From JAJXWB01 sp964634325 (GTDB lineage: Bacteria > Pseudomonadota > Alphaproteobacteria > Rhizobiales > Beijerinckiaceae): 64,000 nt of DNA. A program made the position numbers and the translations under genes. Shown piece after piece: positions 24,363 through 33,121 of the stretch. The stretch lies in NCBI GenBank assembly GCA_964634325.1, contig CAZWJF010000009.1, forward strand, positions 1 to 64,000, read 5' to 3'. The stretch's first letter is position 1, and each line of letters starts with the position of its first letter. Under the pieces are notes generated by a model. The model had not been told where the DNA came from. It ran no database searches and saw only the letters and a program-made list of their open reading frames with translations.

Positions 24363-25955
24363 ATGGAGGAGTTCGACTATCTGGTGCTCGGCGGCGGTTC
24401 GAGCGGCTGCACGGTCGCGGGGCGGCTGAGCGAAGACCCCAAGACCAGCGTTGCGCTGTTCGAGGCCGGCGACGACGGCAAGCACTGGATGGTGTGGACG
24501 CCGCTGGCCGCCGCCGCCATGCTGCCGCGCAAGATCAGGAACTGGGCGTACGAGACCGTTCCGCAAAAGGGCCTGAACGGTCGGCGCGGCTATCAGCCGC
24601 GCGGCAAGATGCTCGGCGGCTCCTCCGGCATCAACGCCATGGTCTATATCCGCGGCCACGCTTGGGACTACGACCACTGGGCCTCGCTCGGCAATCCCGG
24701 CTGGTCCTACGCGGACGTGCTGCCGTACTTCAAGAAATCCGAGAACAACGAGACGCACGGCGACGAGTTCCACGGCAAGGGCGGCCCGCTGAATGTCGCC
24801 GAGCTGCGCACGGACAATCCCTTCCAGCAGCGTTTCCTCGACGCCGTCGGCGAATGCCAGCTGCCGCTCACCTCCGATTTCAACGGGGCGAATCAGGAAG
24901 GTTGCGGCGTCTATCAGGTGACGCAGATCAACGGCGAGCGATGCAGCGCGGCGCGCGCCTACATCCACCCCTACATCGGCAAGCGCTCGAATCTGTCGGT
25001 GCAGACCGGCGCGCAGATTCTCAGGATTCTGTTCGACGGCAAGCGCGCCGTCGGCGCGGAAATCCGCATCGGGGATCAGACGAAGACAGTGCGGGCCCGT
25101 CGTGAGGTGATTGTCGCCAGCGGCGCCTTCGGCAGTCCGCAACTGCTGATGCTCTCGGGCGTCGGCGACGCCATCGCATTGCAGCGGCTGGGGGTCACGC
25201 CCGTTCATCATCTACCCGCCGTCGGCGACAATTTGCAGGATCATCCCGACGCGATCTTGAATTATCGCACCGATTCGCTGGACACGGTCGGCTACAGCCT
25301 GCGCGGCGCGTGGAAGATGCTCGGCGAAATCGCGCGCTACCGTCGCGAACGTCGCGGCATGATCTCGACCAATTTCGCGGAGGCGGGCGGCTTCCTGAAG
25401 ACGCGGCCCGATCTCGATATTCCCGACGTGCAATTGCACTTCGTCGTCGCCACCGTCGACGACCATGCGCGCAAGATCAATCTGGGCCACGGCTTTTCTT
25501 GCCACGTTTGCTTGCTGCGCCCGAAGAGCCGCGGCGCCGTGACGCTGGCGAGCGCCGACCCCATGGCCGCGCCGCTGATCGACCCGAACTTCCTCGGCGA
25601 ACCCGAGGATCTCGAGGCCATGGTCGCCGGCTTCAAGCTGACGCGGCGGATCATGGAGGCGCCTGCGCTGAAGTCGCAGGCCACCGGCGAGATGTTCAGC
25701 GCGGGTGTCGAGAGCGACGACCAGATCCGCGACTTCCTGCGCCGGCGCGTCGACACGGTGTATCACCCCGTCGGCACCTGTATGATGGGCCCCGACGCGG
25801 CGACCGCCGTGGTCGACGCGCAACTGCGCGTTCACGGTCTCGAGGGTCTGCGCGTGGTCGACGCCTCGATCATGCCGACCCTGATCGGCGGCAACACCAA
25901 CGCGCCTTCGATCATGATCGGGGAAAAAGCTGCGGACATGATCCGCGCCGCTTGA
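24363..25955 (+). CDS. GMC family FAD-dependent oxidoreductase (choline-dehydrogenase-like)
   Basis: A 530-residue flavoprotein. The FAD-binding motif is DYLVLGGGSSGCTVAGRLSE at residues 5-24; GGSSGINAMVYIRGH is the GMC signature 1 region and ASGAFGSPQLLMLSGVG signature 2. The C-terminal YHPVGTCMMG contains the catalytic His, with GNTNAPSIMIGEKAADMI at the end. GMC enzymes oxidise alcohols (choline, polyethylene glycol, long-chain alcohols) and pass electrons to an acceptor. The ATG at 24363 has GGAGG upstream; 24351 is an alternative. With a CYP153 system in the same window, a long-chain alcohol substrate is attractive, but a choline role cannot be excluded. Confidence 0.9.
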   Translation: MEEFDYLVLGGGSSGCTVAGRLSEDPKTSVALFEAGDDGKHWMVWTPLAAAAMLPRKIRNWAYETVPQKGLNGRRGYQPRGKMLGGSSGINAMVYIRGHAWDYDHWASLGNPGWSYADVLPYFKKSENNETHGDEFHGKGGPLNVAELRTDNPFQQRFLDAVGECQLPLTSDFNGANQEGCGVYQVTQINGERCSAARAYIHPYIGKRSNLSVQTGAQILRILFDGKRAVGAEIRIGDQTKTVRARREVIVASGAFGSPQLLMLSGVGDAIALQRLGVTPVHHLPAVGDNLQDHPDAILNYRTDSLDTVGYSLRGAWKMLGEIARYRRERRGMISTNFAEAGGFLKTRPDLDIPDVQLHFVVATVDDHARKINLGHGFSCHVCLLRPKSRGAVTLASADPMAAPLIDPNFLGEPEDLEAMVAGFKLTRRIMEAPALKSQATGEMFSAGVESDDQIRDFLRRRVDTVYHPVGTCMMGPDAATAVVDAQLRVHGLEGLRVVDASIMPTLIGGNTNAPSIMIGEKAADMIRAA

Positions 25956-26013
25956 GGCGCGCTTTCGGGAGTTCGGCGCGGTCGCGCAGGCCGCGCCGCG
26001 CGCCCTTGCCGGA

Positions 26014-26042
26014 CTGTCGTGGCTCTGTCACGAATATGTCAT
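26014..26042 (+). promoter_or_regulatory. Pho box: three direct repeats upstream of ugpB
   Basis: Three heptamers with 11-base periodicity are present: CTGTCGT (26014), CTGTCAC (26025) and ATGTCAT (26036), spaced by GGCT and GAAT. This matches the PhoB site (CTGTCAT, 4 bases, CTGTCAT) with one extra repeat, 55 bases ahead of ugpB. It predicts induction of glycerol-3-phosphate uptake in phosphate starvation, as is known for ugp genes. Confidence 0.75.
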
Positions 26043-26096
26043 CGACGTGCAGGCTGCGGCCGCTAGAAGCCGCTGTCACGTCACAGGGAGATTGTC

Positions 26097-27401
26097 ATGA
26101 AGCGCATTGTGCTGAGCGCCCTTCTTTTCGCAGGCGCGAGCCTGCCGGCCCTCGCCGCTACCGAAATCCAGTGGTGGCACGCCATGACCGGCGCCAACAA
26201 CGAGCTCATCGTCAAGCTGTCCAATGACTTCAACGCGACGCAGAGCGACTACAAGGTGACGCCGGTCTACAAAGGCGGCTACGCCGACACGATGAACGCC
26301 GGCATCGCCGCGTTTCGCGCCGGCCAGGCGCCGCATATTCTGCAGGTGTTCGAGGTTGGCACGGCCACGATGATGGCGGCCAAGGGCGCGGTGAAGCCCG
26401 TCTATCAACTCATGGCCGAAGCCGGCGAGAAGTTCGATCCCAAGGCCTATCTGCCGACGATCACCGGTTATTATTCGACGCTCAAGGGCGACATGCTGTC
26501 CTTCCCCTTCAATTCGTCCAGCACCGTCATGTGGCTGAACCTGGACGCGTTGAAGACGGCCGGCGTGGATCCCGCGAGCCTCAAGACCTGGCCCGGTGTC
26601 TTCGACGCGGCCAAGAAGCTGCATGCGACCTCGCCGACCTGCGGCTTTTCCAACGCCTGGGCGTCCTGGGTGCTGATCGAGCAGTTCTCGTCCTGGCACA
26701 ACGTGCCGATCGGCACGAAGGCGAACGGCCTCGACGGCTTCGACACCAAGCTCGAATTCAATACGCCGCTGCACGAAAAATTGCTGTCGACGCTCGCGGA
26801 GTTGCAGAAGGACAAGACCTACGATTATTCCGGCCGCGCCAATTCGGGCGAAGGCCGCTTCACCTCCGGCGAATGCCCGATCTTCCTGACGTCGATCGGC
26901 TTCTACGGCAACGTGAAGGCCAATGCGAAATTCGCCTATACGGCGGCGCCGATGCCCTATTACCCCGATGTGAAGGGCGCGCCGCAGAATTCGATCATCG
27001 GCGGCGCGTCGCTGTGGGTGATGGGCGGCAAGAGCGCGGCCGAATACAAGGGCGTCGCGAAGTTCCTGAGCTTCCTCTCCGAAACCGATCGTCAGATCGA
27101 GCTGCACAAGAAGTCCGGCTATCTGCCGATCACCAAGGCGGCCTACGCCAAGGTGAAGGCCGAGGGCTTCTACAAGGAAAACCCGATCCTCGAAGTGCCG
27201 CTGCTCGAACTCACCAACAAGGAGCCGACCGACAATTCGCGCGGCCTGCGCTTTGGCAACATGGTGCAGATGCGCGACGTCTGGTCCGAGGAGATCGAGC
27301 AGGCGCTGGCCGGCAAGAAGACGGCCAAGCAGGCGCTGGACGACGCTGTGGCGCGCGGCGACGCCATGTTGCGTCAGTTCGAGCGGACGGCGGGGAAGTA
27401 A
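26097..27401 (+). CDS. ugpB: sn-Glycerol-3-phosphate ABC transporter, substrate-binding protein
   Basis: A 434-residue periplasmic binding protein with a signal peptide (MKRIVLSALLFAGASLPALA, residues 1-20). The mature start TEIQWWHAMTGANNELI and the segments FPFNSSSTVMWLNLDAL and SLWVMGGKS are typical of UgpB. It captures glycerol-3-phosphate or glycerophosphodiesters for the UgpAE-UgpC importer. Length agrees with the family. The upstream triple Pho box predicts PhoB control. A strong hairpin after its stop probably raises its mRNA level relative to the permease genes. Confidence 0.93.
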   Translation: MKRIVLSALLFAGASLPALAATEIQWWHAMTGANNELIVKLSNDFNATQSDYKVTPVYKGGYADTMNAGIAAFRAGQAPHILQVFEVGTATMMAAKGAVKPVYQLMAEAGEKFDPKAYLPTITGYYSTLKGDMLSFPFNSSSTVMWLNLDALKTAGVDPASLKTWPGVFDAAKKLHATSPTCGFSNAWASWVLIEQFSSWHNVPIGTKANGLDGFDTKLEFNTPLHEKLLSTLAELQKDKTYDYSGRANSGEGRFTSGECPIFLTSIGFYGNVKANAKFAYTAAPMPYYPDVKGAPQNSIIGGASLWVMGGKSAAEYKGVAKFLSFLSETDRQIELHKKSGYLPITKAAYAKVKAEGFYKENPILEVPLLELTNKEPTDNSRGLRFGNMVQMRDVWSEEIEQALAGKKTAKQALDDAVARGDAMLRQFERTAGK

Positions 27402-27416
27402 GCGCTCACCGGCTCC

Positions 27417-27451
27417 GCGTGGACGCCCGCGCCTGTTGCGGGCGTCCACGC
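27417..27451. terminator. Intercistronic hairpin after ugpB
   Basis: A perfect 14-base-pair inverted repeat: GCGTGGACGCCCGC, loop GCCTGTT, GCGGGCGTCCACGC. No T-run follows. Such stems between a binding-protein gene and its permease genes usually protect the upstream message and give partial read-through. Confidence 0.7.
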
Positions 27452-27520
27452 CGTGAGGCGCTGCCTATGATGGACGGTCTCGTGAAGACATTGCTTCCCG
27501 TTGGCGCCGACGCGGCGTGG

Positions 27521-27576
27521 ATGGCCGGGCATAGGCGAGCGCAGCGACGCCGTCTTCGACGGCCATGCCCGGCCAT
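27521..27576. repeat. REP-like palindromic element between ugpB and ugpA
   Basis: The outer arms ATGGCCGGGCAT (27521-27532) and ATGCCCGGCCAT (27565-27576) are perfect reverse complements, and an inner palindrome GCCGTC-TTC-GACGGC lies between them. The motif GGCCGGGC/GCCCGGCC is reminiscent of dispersed palindromes common in Hyphomicrobiales genomes. It ends 12 bases before the ugpA start and may affect its translation. Confidence 0.6.
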
Positions 27577-27588
27577 GACGGGCTAGCG

Positions 27589-28470
27589 ATGGAAAAACGC
27601 GCGACCTTCTCCAACAAGCTGCTGCCCTACCTGCTGGTCGCGCCGCAGCTCGCCATCACGCTCGTGTTCTTCTACTGGCCCGCGTCGCAGGCGGTGAAGG
27701 AGAGCCTTTTCATTCAGGACGCCTTCGGGACGACGTCCACATTCGTCGGGCTCGAGAACTACCGGGCCCTCTTCGCCGACCCCTACTACTTTCATTCGAT
27801 GGGCGTGACGGCGATCTTCGCCATCGCGGTGACGCTCGCCTCGCTGTCGATCGCGCTTCTGCTCGCCGTGCAGGCCGACCGCGGCATTCGCGGCAAGAGC
27901 GTCTATCAGACGCTGCTGGTGTGGCCCTATGCGGTTGCGCCGGCCGTCGCCGGCGTCATCTGGGTCTTTCTGTTCCAGCCCTCGCTCGGCTATTTCGCGC
28001 ACGGCGTGAAGCGCTTGGGCGTCGACTGGAATCCGCTTCTGAACGGCGACCAGGCGATGATGCTGATCGTCATCGCCGCCGTCTGGAAGCAGATCAGCTA
28101 CAATTTCCTGTTCTTTCTCGCCGGTCTTCAGGCGATTCCGAAATCCCTGATCGAGGCTGCGGCGATAGACGGCGCGCGGCCCGCCCGCCGCTTCTGGACC
28201 ATCGTTTTTCCGCTGCTCTCGCCGACGACCTTCTTTCTCGTCGTCGTCAACATCGTCTACGTCTTCTTCGACACGCTCGGCATCATCGACGCGGTGACCG
28301 GCGGCGGCCCCGCCAAGGCGACCGAGACGCTGGTCTACAAGGTGTTTTCCGACGGCCGGCTCGGCGGCGATCTCGGCGGCTCGAACGCGCAATCCGTGAT
28401 CCTGATGATCATCGTGGTCGCGCTCACATCGATCCAGTTCCGCTACGTCGAACGCAAGGTGACGTATTGA
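27589..28470 (+). CDS. ugpA: sn-Glycerol-3-phosphate ABC transporter permease
   Basis: A 293-residue permease with six predicted membrane helices and the cytoplasmic EAA loop (LIEAAAIDGARPARRFWTIVFP, split here as EAAAIDGARPARRFW) that contacts the ATPase. The start MEKRATFSNKLLPYLLVAPQ is typical of UgpA. The upstream region is filled by two palindromes rather than a strong ribosome-binding site, so expression is probably lower than ugpB. It pairs with UgpE to form the membrane channel. Confidence 0.93.
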   Translation: MEKRATFSNKLLPYLLVAPQLAITLVFFYWPASQAVKESLFIQDAFGTTSTFVGLENYRALFADPYYFHSMGVTAIFAIAVTLASLSIALLLAVQADRGIRGKSVYQTLLVWPYAVAPAVAGVIWVFLFQPSLGYFAHGVKRLGVDWNPLLNGDQAMMLIVIAAVWKQISYNFLFFLAGLQAIPKSLIEAAAIDGARPARRFWTIVFPLLSPTTFFLVVVNIVYVFFDTLGIIDAVTGGGPAKATETLVYKVFSDGRLGGDLGGSNAQSVILMIIVVALTSIQFRYVERKVTY

Positions 28471-28504
28471 TGCAAGACGCCCTGCCGACGAAAGAGACTT
28501 GCCG

Positions 28505-29353
28505 ATGGTAGAAAACCGCCCCTTCGGCGACGCCTTCGCGCATCTCGTGCTCATCGTCGGCGTGATCGTCATCGTCTTCCCGGTCTACATGGCCTTCGTC
28601 GCCTCCACCTGGGACGCCGCCACGATCGCCAACGGTCAGCTCGGACTTGCGCCCGGCCCGCACCTTGTCGAGAACTACAGCCGCATCCTGTTCGAGGGCA
28701 CGGGCCGCACCACGCGCGCGCATGTCGCGACCATGCTGCTCAATTCGACGATCTCGGCGGTCGTGATCGCGGTCGGCAAGATCGCGATCTCCCTGATTTC
28801 GGCCTACGCCATCGTCTATTTCCGATTTCCCTTCCGTATGGCGGCTTTCTGGCTGATCTTTCTCACGCTGATGTTTCCGGTCGAGGTGCGCATCTACCCG
28901 ACCTACAAGATCGTCGCCGATCTCGGCCTGCTCGACACCTACACCGGCCTCTCCGTGCCGCTGATCGCCTCCGCCACCGCGACGCTGCTGTTCCGTCAGT
29001 TCTTCATGACGGTGCCCGAAGAACTCCTGGAGGCCGCCAAGATCGACGCGGCGGGGCCGGTGCGTTTCTTCAAGGACGTGCTGCTGCCGCTCTCGCGCAC
29101 GAACATCGCGGCGCTGTTCGTCATCCTCTTCATCTACGGCTGGAATCAGTATCTCTGGCCGCTGCTGATCACGACGCGCGACGACATGCAGACGATCGTC
29201 ATCGGCATCAAGAAGATCGTCGCCGTGCAGGACGCGCTCACCGAGTGGCAGCTCGCCATGGCGACGGCGGTGCTCGCCATGCTGCCGCCCGTCCTTGTTG
29301 TCGTGCTGATGCAGAAGCTGTTCGTCAAAGGTCTGGTCGAGACGGAGAAGTAG
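28505..29353 (+). CDS. ugpE: sn-Glycerol-3-phosphate ABC transporter permease
   Basis: A 282-residue membrane permease, the usual UgpE length, with six helices and the EAA loop LLEAAKIDAAGPVRFFKDVLLP (central EAAKIDAAGPVRFF). The N-terminus MVENRPFGDAFAHLVLIVGV is the typical UgpE opening. It starts 34 bases after the ugpA stop and is followed after one base by ugpC. With UgpA it forms the heterodimeric translocation pore. Confidence 0.93.
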   Translation: MVENRPFGDAFAHLVLIVGVIVIVFPVYMAFVASTWDAATIANGQLGLAPGPHLVENYSRILFEGTGRTTRAHVATMLLNSTISAVVIAVGKIAISLISAYAIVYFRFPFRMAAFWLIFLTLMFPVEVRIYPTYKIVADLGLLDTYTGLSVPLIASATATLLFRQFFMTVPEELLEAAKIDAAGPVRFFKDVLLPLSRTNIAALFVILFIYGWNQYLWPLLITTRDDMQTIVIGIKKIVAVQDALTEWQLAMATAVLAMLPPVLVVVLMQKLFVKGLVETEK

Positions 29354-29354
29354 G

Positions 29355-30425
29355 ATGGCGAGCGTGCTCCTCGACCAGGTTCGCAAGACCTATCCCGGCG
29401 GCTTCATGGCTGTGAAGGGCGTATCCTTCGCCGTGCCCGACGGAGGGTTCTGCGTTCTGGTCGGCCCGTCTGGCTGCGGAAAGTCGACATTGCTGCGCAT
29501 GATCGCGGGCCTCGAGACGATCAGCGACGGCGCCGTCTCGATCGGCGATCGCGTCGTCAACAAGATCGAGCCCATGGATCGCGACATCGCCATGGTGTTC
29601 CAGAACTACGCGCTCTACCCGCACATGAGCGTGTACGACAACATGGCTTACGGCCTGCGCAACCTGAAAACGCCCGAGCCCGAGATTCTCGCGCGCGTCA
29701 ACGAGGCTGCGAAGATTCTCGAATTGGACGAGGAGATGCTGAAGCGCAAACCGCGCCAGCTCTCCGGCGGGCAGCGCCAGCGCGTCGCCATGGGCCGCGC
29801 CATCGTGCGCAAGCCCGCAGTGTTCCTGTTCGACGAGCCGCTCTCCAATCTCGACGCGAAATTGCGCGTTCAGATGCGCATCGAGATCCGCAAGCTGCAA
29901 CGCCGTCTGAAGACCACGTCGATCTACGTGACGCACGACCAGCTCGAGGCCATGACGCTCGCCGACATGCTCGTCGTGATGAACGCCGGCCGCGTCGAAC
30001 AGGTCGGCGCGCCGCTCGAACTCTACGAGCGGCCGGCGAGCGTGTTCGTGGCGGGCTTTCTGGGCTCTCCGCCGATGAATTTCCTCGACGGCGTGGTCGA
30101 AAAGCCCGGCGTCGTGCGCCTGACCGACGGCGGCGAACTTCCTTACGACGCGGCGCATTTCGGTCCTCCGGTCGGAGCGCAGGTCAGGGCGGGCGTGCGC
30201 CCGGAGCGCGCGACGTTCGCCAGCGGTCCCTCGGGCCTGCCCTTCGCGCTGGAGCTCGTGGAAGAGCTTGGCCTCGGCCAGCTCGTGCACGGCAAGCTCG
30301 CGGGCGTCGATTTCACGGTCTCCCTGCCGGCGTCGCACAGCGCGCCCGCAGGCGAGACGCAGCGCCTCACCATATCCGCAGACGCCGTGCACCTGTTCGA
30401 TCGCCAGAGCGGCCTGCGACTGTAA
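29355..30425 (+). CDS. ugpC: sn-Glycerol-3-phosphate ABC transporter ATP-binding protein
   Basis: A 356-residue ATPase of the MalK/UgpC class. Walker A is GPSGCGKST, the signature LSGGQRQRVAMGRAIVR, Walker B VFLFDEPLSNLDAKLR and the switch His in YVTHDQLEAMTLADML. A C-terminal OB-like regulatory domain covers about residues 235-356, as in the family. It energises the UgpAE importer and closes the ugpBAEC order found in many proteobacteria, without a following ugpQ phosphodiesterase. Confidence 0.95.
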   Translation: MASVLLDQVRKTYPGGFMAVKGVSFAVPDGGFCVLVGPSGCGKSTLLRMIAGLETISDGAVSIGDRVVNKIEPMDRDIAMVFQNYALYPHMSVYDNMAYGLRNLKTPEPEILARVNEAAKILELDEEMLKRKPRQLSGGQRQRVAMGRAIVRKPAVFLFDEPLSNLDAKLRVQMRIEIRKLQRRLKTTSIYVTHDQLEAMTLADMLVVMNAGRVEQVGAPLELYERPASVFVAGFLGSPPMNFLDGVVEKPGVVRLTDGGELPYDAAHFGPPVGAQVRAGVRPERATFASGPSGLPFALELVEELGLGQLVHGKLAGVDFTVSLPASHSAPAGETQRLTISADAVHLFDRQSGLRL

Positions 30426-30510
30426 CGCCGGCGTCGCGGGAGCGCCGTCGCGGGATTGCGCGCGGACCCTTGGGCGCCCATCTTTGCGCGGTCCAACGGG
30501 AATCGAGGCC

Positions 30511-31242
30511 ATGCCCATTTTCAGAGCCGCCTATGATGCGCTGAACCAGATGTTCACGCCGCCGTTCCGCGCGACATTGTGGAAGTCGCTGGCGTTGACG
30601 CTGGCGCTGCTGGCGCTGGTGTGGGTCGGGCTCGACAAATTTCTGGTCGGCTACCTGCTCGACCCCGCGTGGTTTCCCTATCCCTGGATCACGACGGCGA
30701 TCTCGGTCGCGCTCGGCGTCGGCCTCGTCGTCGGGCTGGCCTTTCTGGTCGCGCCGGTATCGATGCTGGTCGCAGGCTTCTTTCTCGACGATCTCGCCGA
30801 ACTCGTGGAAGCCGACATCTACCCGGAAGGGGCGCGGGGCAGGGCGCTGCCCGCCGGCCGCGCGGCCTGGCTCGCCAGCAAGTTCGCAGCCGTGTCGCTG
30901 GCGGTCAACGTGTTCGCGCTGATCCTGTTTCTTCTGCCGGGCGTCAACGCGATCGTATTCTTCGTCGCCAACGCCTATCTGTTCGGCCGCGAATATTTCG
31001 AACTGGCCGCCCTGCGGTTCCGAACGCTCGATGAAGTCCGCGAATTGCGGCGCCGCCATGCGGTGACGCTGTTTCTGGCGGGCCTGCTGATCGCCGCTTT
31101 CGTCGCCGTGCCGATCGTCAATTTGCTGACGCCGCTGTTCGGCGTCGCCTTCATGGTGCGCGTGCACCAGATTCTGGCGCCGCAGGCGGTCATACCCCTG
31201 GCCAATCCCGCTCCGCCGCCGGCGATCCAGCCGCGAGGCTGA
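30511..31242 (+). CDS. EI24/CysZ family membrane protein
   Basis: A 243-residue protein with about five to six hydrophobic helices. The opening MPIFRAAYDALNQMFTPPFR, the FFLDDLAELVEADIYP loop and NAYLFGREYFELAALRF are characteristic of the EI24/CysZ (old DUF540) family, whose E. coli member CysZ helps sulfate entry. No cys genes adjoin it, so sulfate transport is only a family-level guess. It converges on the NDUFA9-like gene, with no bases between stops. Confidence 0.82.
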   Translation: MPIFRAAYDALNQMFTPPFRATLWKSLALTLALLALVWVGLDKFLVGYLLDPAWFPYPWITTAISVALGVGLVVGLAFLVAPVSMLVAGFFLDDLAELVEADIYPEGARGRALPAGRAAWLASKFAAVSLAVNVFALILFLLPGVNAIVFFVANAYLFGREYFELAALRFRTLDEVRELRRRHAVTLFLAGLLIAAFVAVPIVNLLTPLFGVAFMVRVHQILAPQAVIPLANPAPPPAIQPRG

Positions 31243-32247
31243 TCAGGCCAGCCGCTGACGGTCGTACTGGCCCGTGGCGCGGTAACGCCAGAGATAGGTC
31301 GGCGCGATCGCCCGGAACGATTCCGGCGCGATGGCGAGCCCCTCGAGCGTGCGCCCCTCGGCCTTGGCGGCTTCCGACACGACATTGTCCGTGCGCAGCA
31401 TTTCGACCTGGTCGCGCGTCGTGGTCAGCATGGCCGGGAACAGGCCGAGCGACAGTTTCGAGGCGATTTCCGTCGAAAGCGCCATGGCGCGGCCGGCGCT
31501 GAACGGCAGGTCGATCAGGAGCCGCTTGCGGCCCGTCTGGTCGCAGACGAAGCCCACGAGATCGCGGAACGAAGCGACCTCTGGCCCGCCGAGCTCGTAG
31601 GTCGTCCCCGCCTTGGCCTTGCCGTCGAGCGCGTCGGCGACCGCCTGCGCGACGTCGCCGACGAACACCGGCTGAAACTTGGTCCCTGCGCCGATCAGCG
31701 GCAAGACGGGCAGGACGCGCGCCATGCGGGCGAAACGGTTGAAGAAATCGTCCTCGGGCCCGAACACGACCGACGGGCGGAAGATGATCGTCTGCGGAAC
31801 GGCCTCGCGAATCGCCTGCTCGCCGCGCGCCTTGGTGCGCGCGTAGGCTGCCGTCGATTCCGCGTCGGCGCCGATGGCCGAGACGTGCACGACGTTCGAG
31901 ACGCCCGCTGCGGCCGCCGCCTTGCCGACGACGCCCGCGCCGAAACCGTGCACGGCCTCGAAGCTCTGGCGTCCGCCCTCCGCCAGCACGCCGACGAGGT
32001 TGATCACGGCGTCGGCGCCGCGCAGGGCCGCTGCCGCCGATTCGGGGTAGCGCAGATTGGCCTGCACGGCCGTCACCTGGCCCACCCGGCCGAGCGGCTG
32101 GAGAAAGAACGCGAGGTCGGGCCGGCGGCAGGCGACGCGCACGCGCCAGCCGCGATTGGCGAGCTCCCGCACGACGTGGCGGCCCACGAAGCCCGAACCG
32201 CCAAATACCGTCACCAGCCGATCGCCGCCCGCAGAAACGTCCGTCAT
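31243..32247 (-). CDS. Complex I NDUFA9-like atypical SDR
   Basis: A 334-residue extended SDR. The dinucleotide motif is VTVFGGSGFVGRHVVREL (residues 12-29), followed by DAVINLVGVL and a degenerate active site (YARTKARGEQAI). FRPSVVFGPEDDFFNRFA is the hallmark of the NDUFA9-like family, whose mitochondrial member is an accessory subunit of complex I. Most Alphaproteobacteria carry one housekeeping copy. A related protein, CerR in Caulobacter, has been assigned to ceramide reduction, so this gene is a distant second candidate for that step. It is not next to the ceramide genes. Confidence 0.82.
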   Translation of the reverse strand: MTDVSAGGDRLVTVFGGSGFVGRHVVRELANRGWRVRVACRRPDLAFFLQPLGRVGQVTAVQANLRYPESAAAALRGADAVINLVGVLAEGGRQSFEAVHGFGAGVVGKAAAAAGVSNVVHVSAIGADAESTAAYARTKARGEQAIREAVPQTIIFRPSVVFGPEDDFFNRFARMARVLPVLPLIGAGTKFQPVFVGDVAQAVADALDGKAKAGTTYELGGPEVASFRDLVGFVCDQTGRKRLLIDLPFSAGRAMALSTEIASKLSLGLFPAMLTTTRDQVEMLRTDNVVSEAAKAEGRTLEGLAIAPESFRAIAPTYLWRYRATGQYDRQRLA

Positions 32248-32337
32248 GAGAGCCTCTCGAAAGCTCGAACCCGAATTTCGTCAGGGGCTATACAACCAGC
32301 CGGCGACGAAAACCATACTGACGATGGTCGCGCATCG

Positions 32338-32367
32338 TTGACAAGCGCCATGCCGCCCCCGTATGAG
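32338..32367 (+). promoter_or_regulatory. Sigma-70-type promoter of tRNA-Leu
   Basis: TTGACA at 32338-32343 and TATGAG at 32362-32367 are separated by 18 bases and end ten bases before the mature tRNA 5' end. The perfect -35 box fits a strong stable-RNA promoter. Confidence 0.65.
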
Positions 32368-32376
32368 ACGCGCCGG

Positions 32377-32461
32377 GCCCAGGTGGCGGAATTGGTAGAC
32401 GCGCTGGTTTCAGGTACCAGTGGTGCAAGCCGTGGAGGTTCGAGTCCTCTCCTGGGCACCA
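32377..32461 (+). tRNA. tRNA-Leu (anticodon CAG)
   Basis: A complete 85-base cloverleaf: acceptor stem GCCCAGG paired with CCTGGGC, D-arm with GGAATTGGTAGACGC, anticodon stem CTGGT/ACCAG around loop TTCAGGT (anticodon CAG, reading CUG), a long variable arm typical of class II tRNAs, T-arm GGTTCGAGTCC, discriminator A and an encoded CCA. Confidence 0.97.
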
Positions 32462-32501
32462 TTCTCATGCAGAATGGCGCTTATATCTCGTGCAGGCGCG
32501 C

Positions 32502-32960
32502 TCACGCGCGCCAGTAGGCGCAATGCGTCAGATAGAGCGTGCGGCCGCTGCGGCGCTCGATGATCCCCGACAGCACCGCGCGATCGCCGCGGTTGAGTTC
32601 GAAACGCGCTGTCCGCGCGAGTCGCGCGCTGCCGGTCAGGCAGACGATTTCCGCTTCGACGCGCTGACCGACGATCGCTGCTGTTCCGAATTCGGCCCCC
32701 GGACGCACGTCGACGAACGCGACCTGCCCTTCGTAGCCTTTTCCGCTGAAGGCGCGGTCGCCGCGCGCGCTCATGATCGCCGATGTGTCGCGGTCGCTGC
32801 ATTGATTGCCGAAATAGCTGGAAGTGCAGATCGAAGCGGCGGGCGCCTCGGGCGTCGCGGTCGCTCCCGCGAGATCGATCCGACCCGAGCGGGTCAGGAA
32901 GACGAGGATCGATCCCAGCGCCACGCCGAGCGTCAGAGCGATGATCGGCAGCTTGCCCAT
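32502..32960 (-). CDS. Hypothetical membrane-anchored protein
   Basis: A 152-residue protein. The ATG at 32960 has GGAG and GCGAGA upstream. One N-terminal hydrophobic segment (MGKLPIIALTLGVALGSILV, residues 1-20) serves as a membrane anchor or signal, and the rest is a periplasmic domain with four cysteines (SICTSSYFGNQCSD, IVCLTG, THCAYW). The C-terminus LYLTHCAYWRA is close to the tRNA gene but on the other strand. The domain is not recognised. The cysteine pattern suggests disulfides. Confidence 0.65.
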   Translation of the reverse strand: MGKLPIIALTLGVALGSILVFLTRSGRIDLAGATATPEAPAASICTSSYFGNQCSDRDTSAIMSARGDRAFSGKGYEGQVAFVDVRPGAEFGTAAIVGQRVEAEIVCLTGSARLARTARFELNRGDRAVLSGIIERRSGRTLYLTHCAYWRA

Positions 32961-33121
32961 ATCTCGCAAGCTCCATTTGCGTCCCCACGCAACCCTGCAG
33001 ATTACAGGCTTCCGCTTAACGAAGGTTTGTCCGAATCCCGGACTCCCCGGCGCCTCTTTGGATTTGCGTCGCCGATCGCCTATGGTCCCGTCCAAGACGA
33101 GAGGACGCAGGCCCGAGGCTC

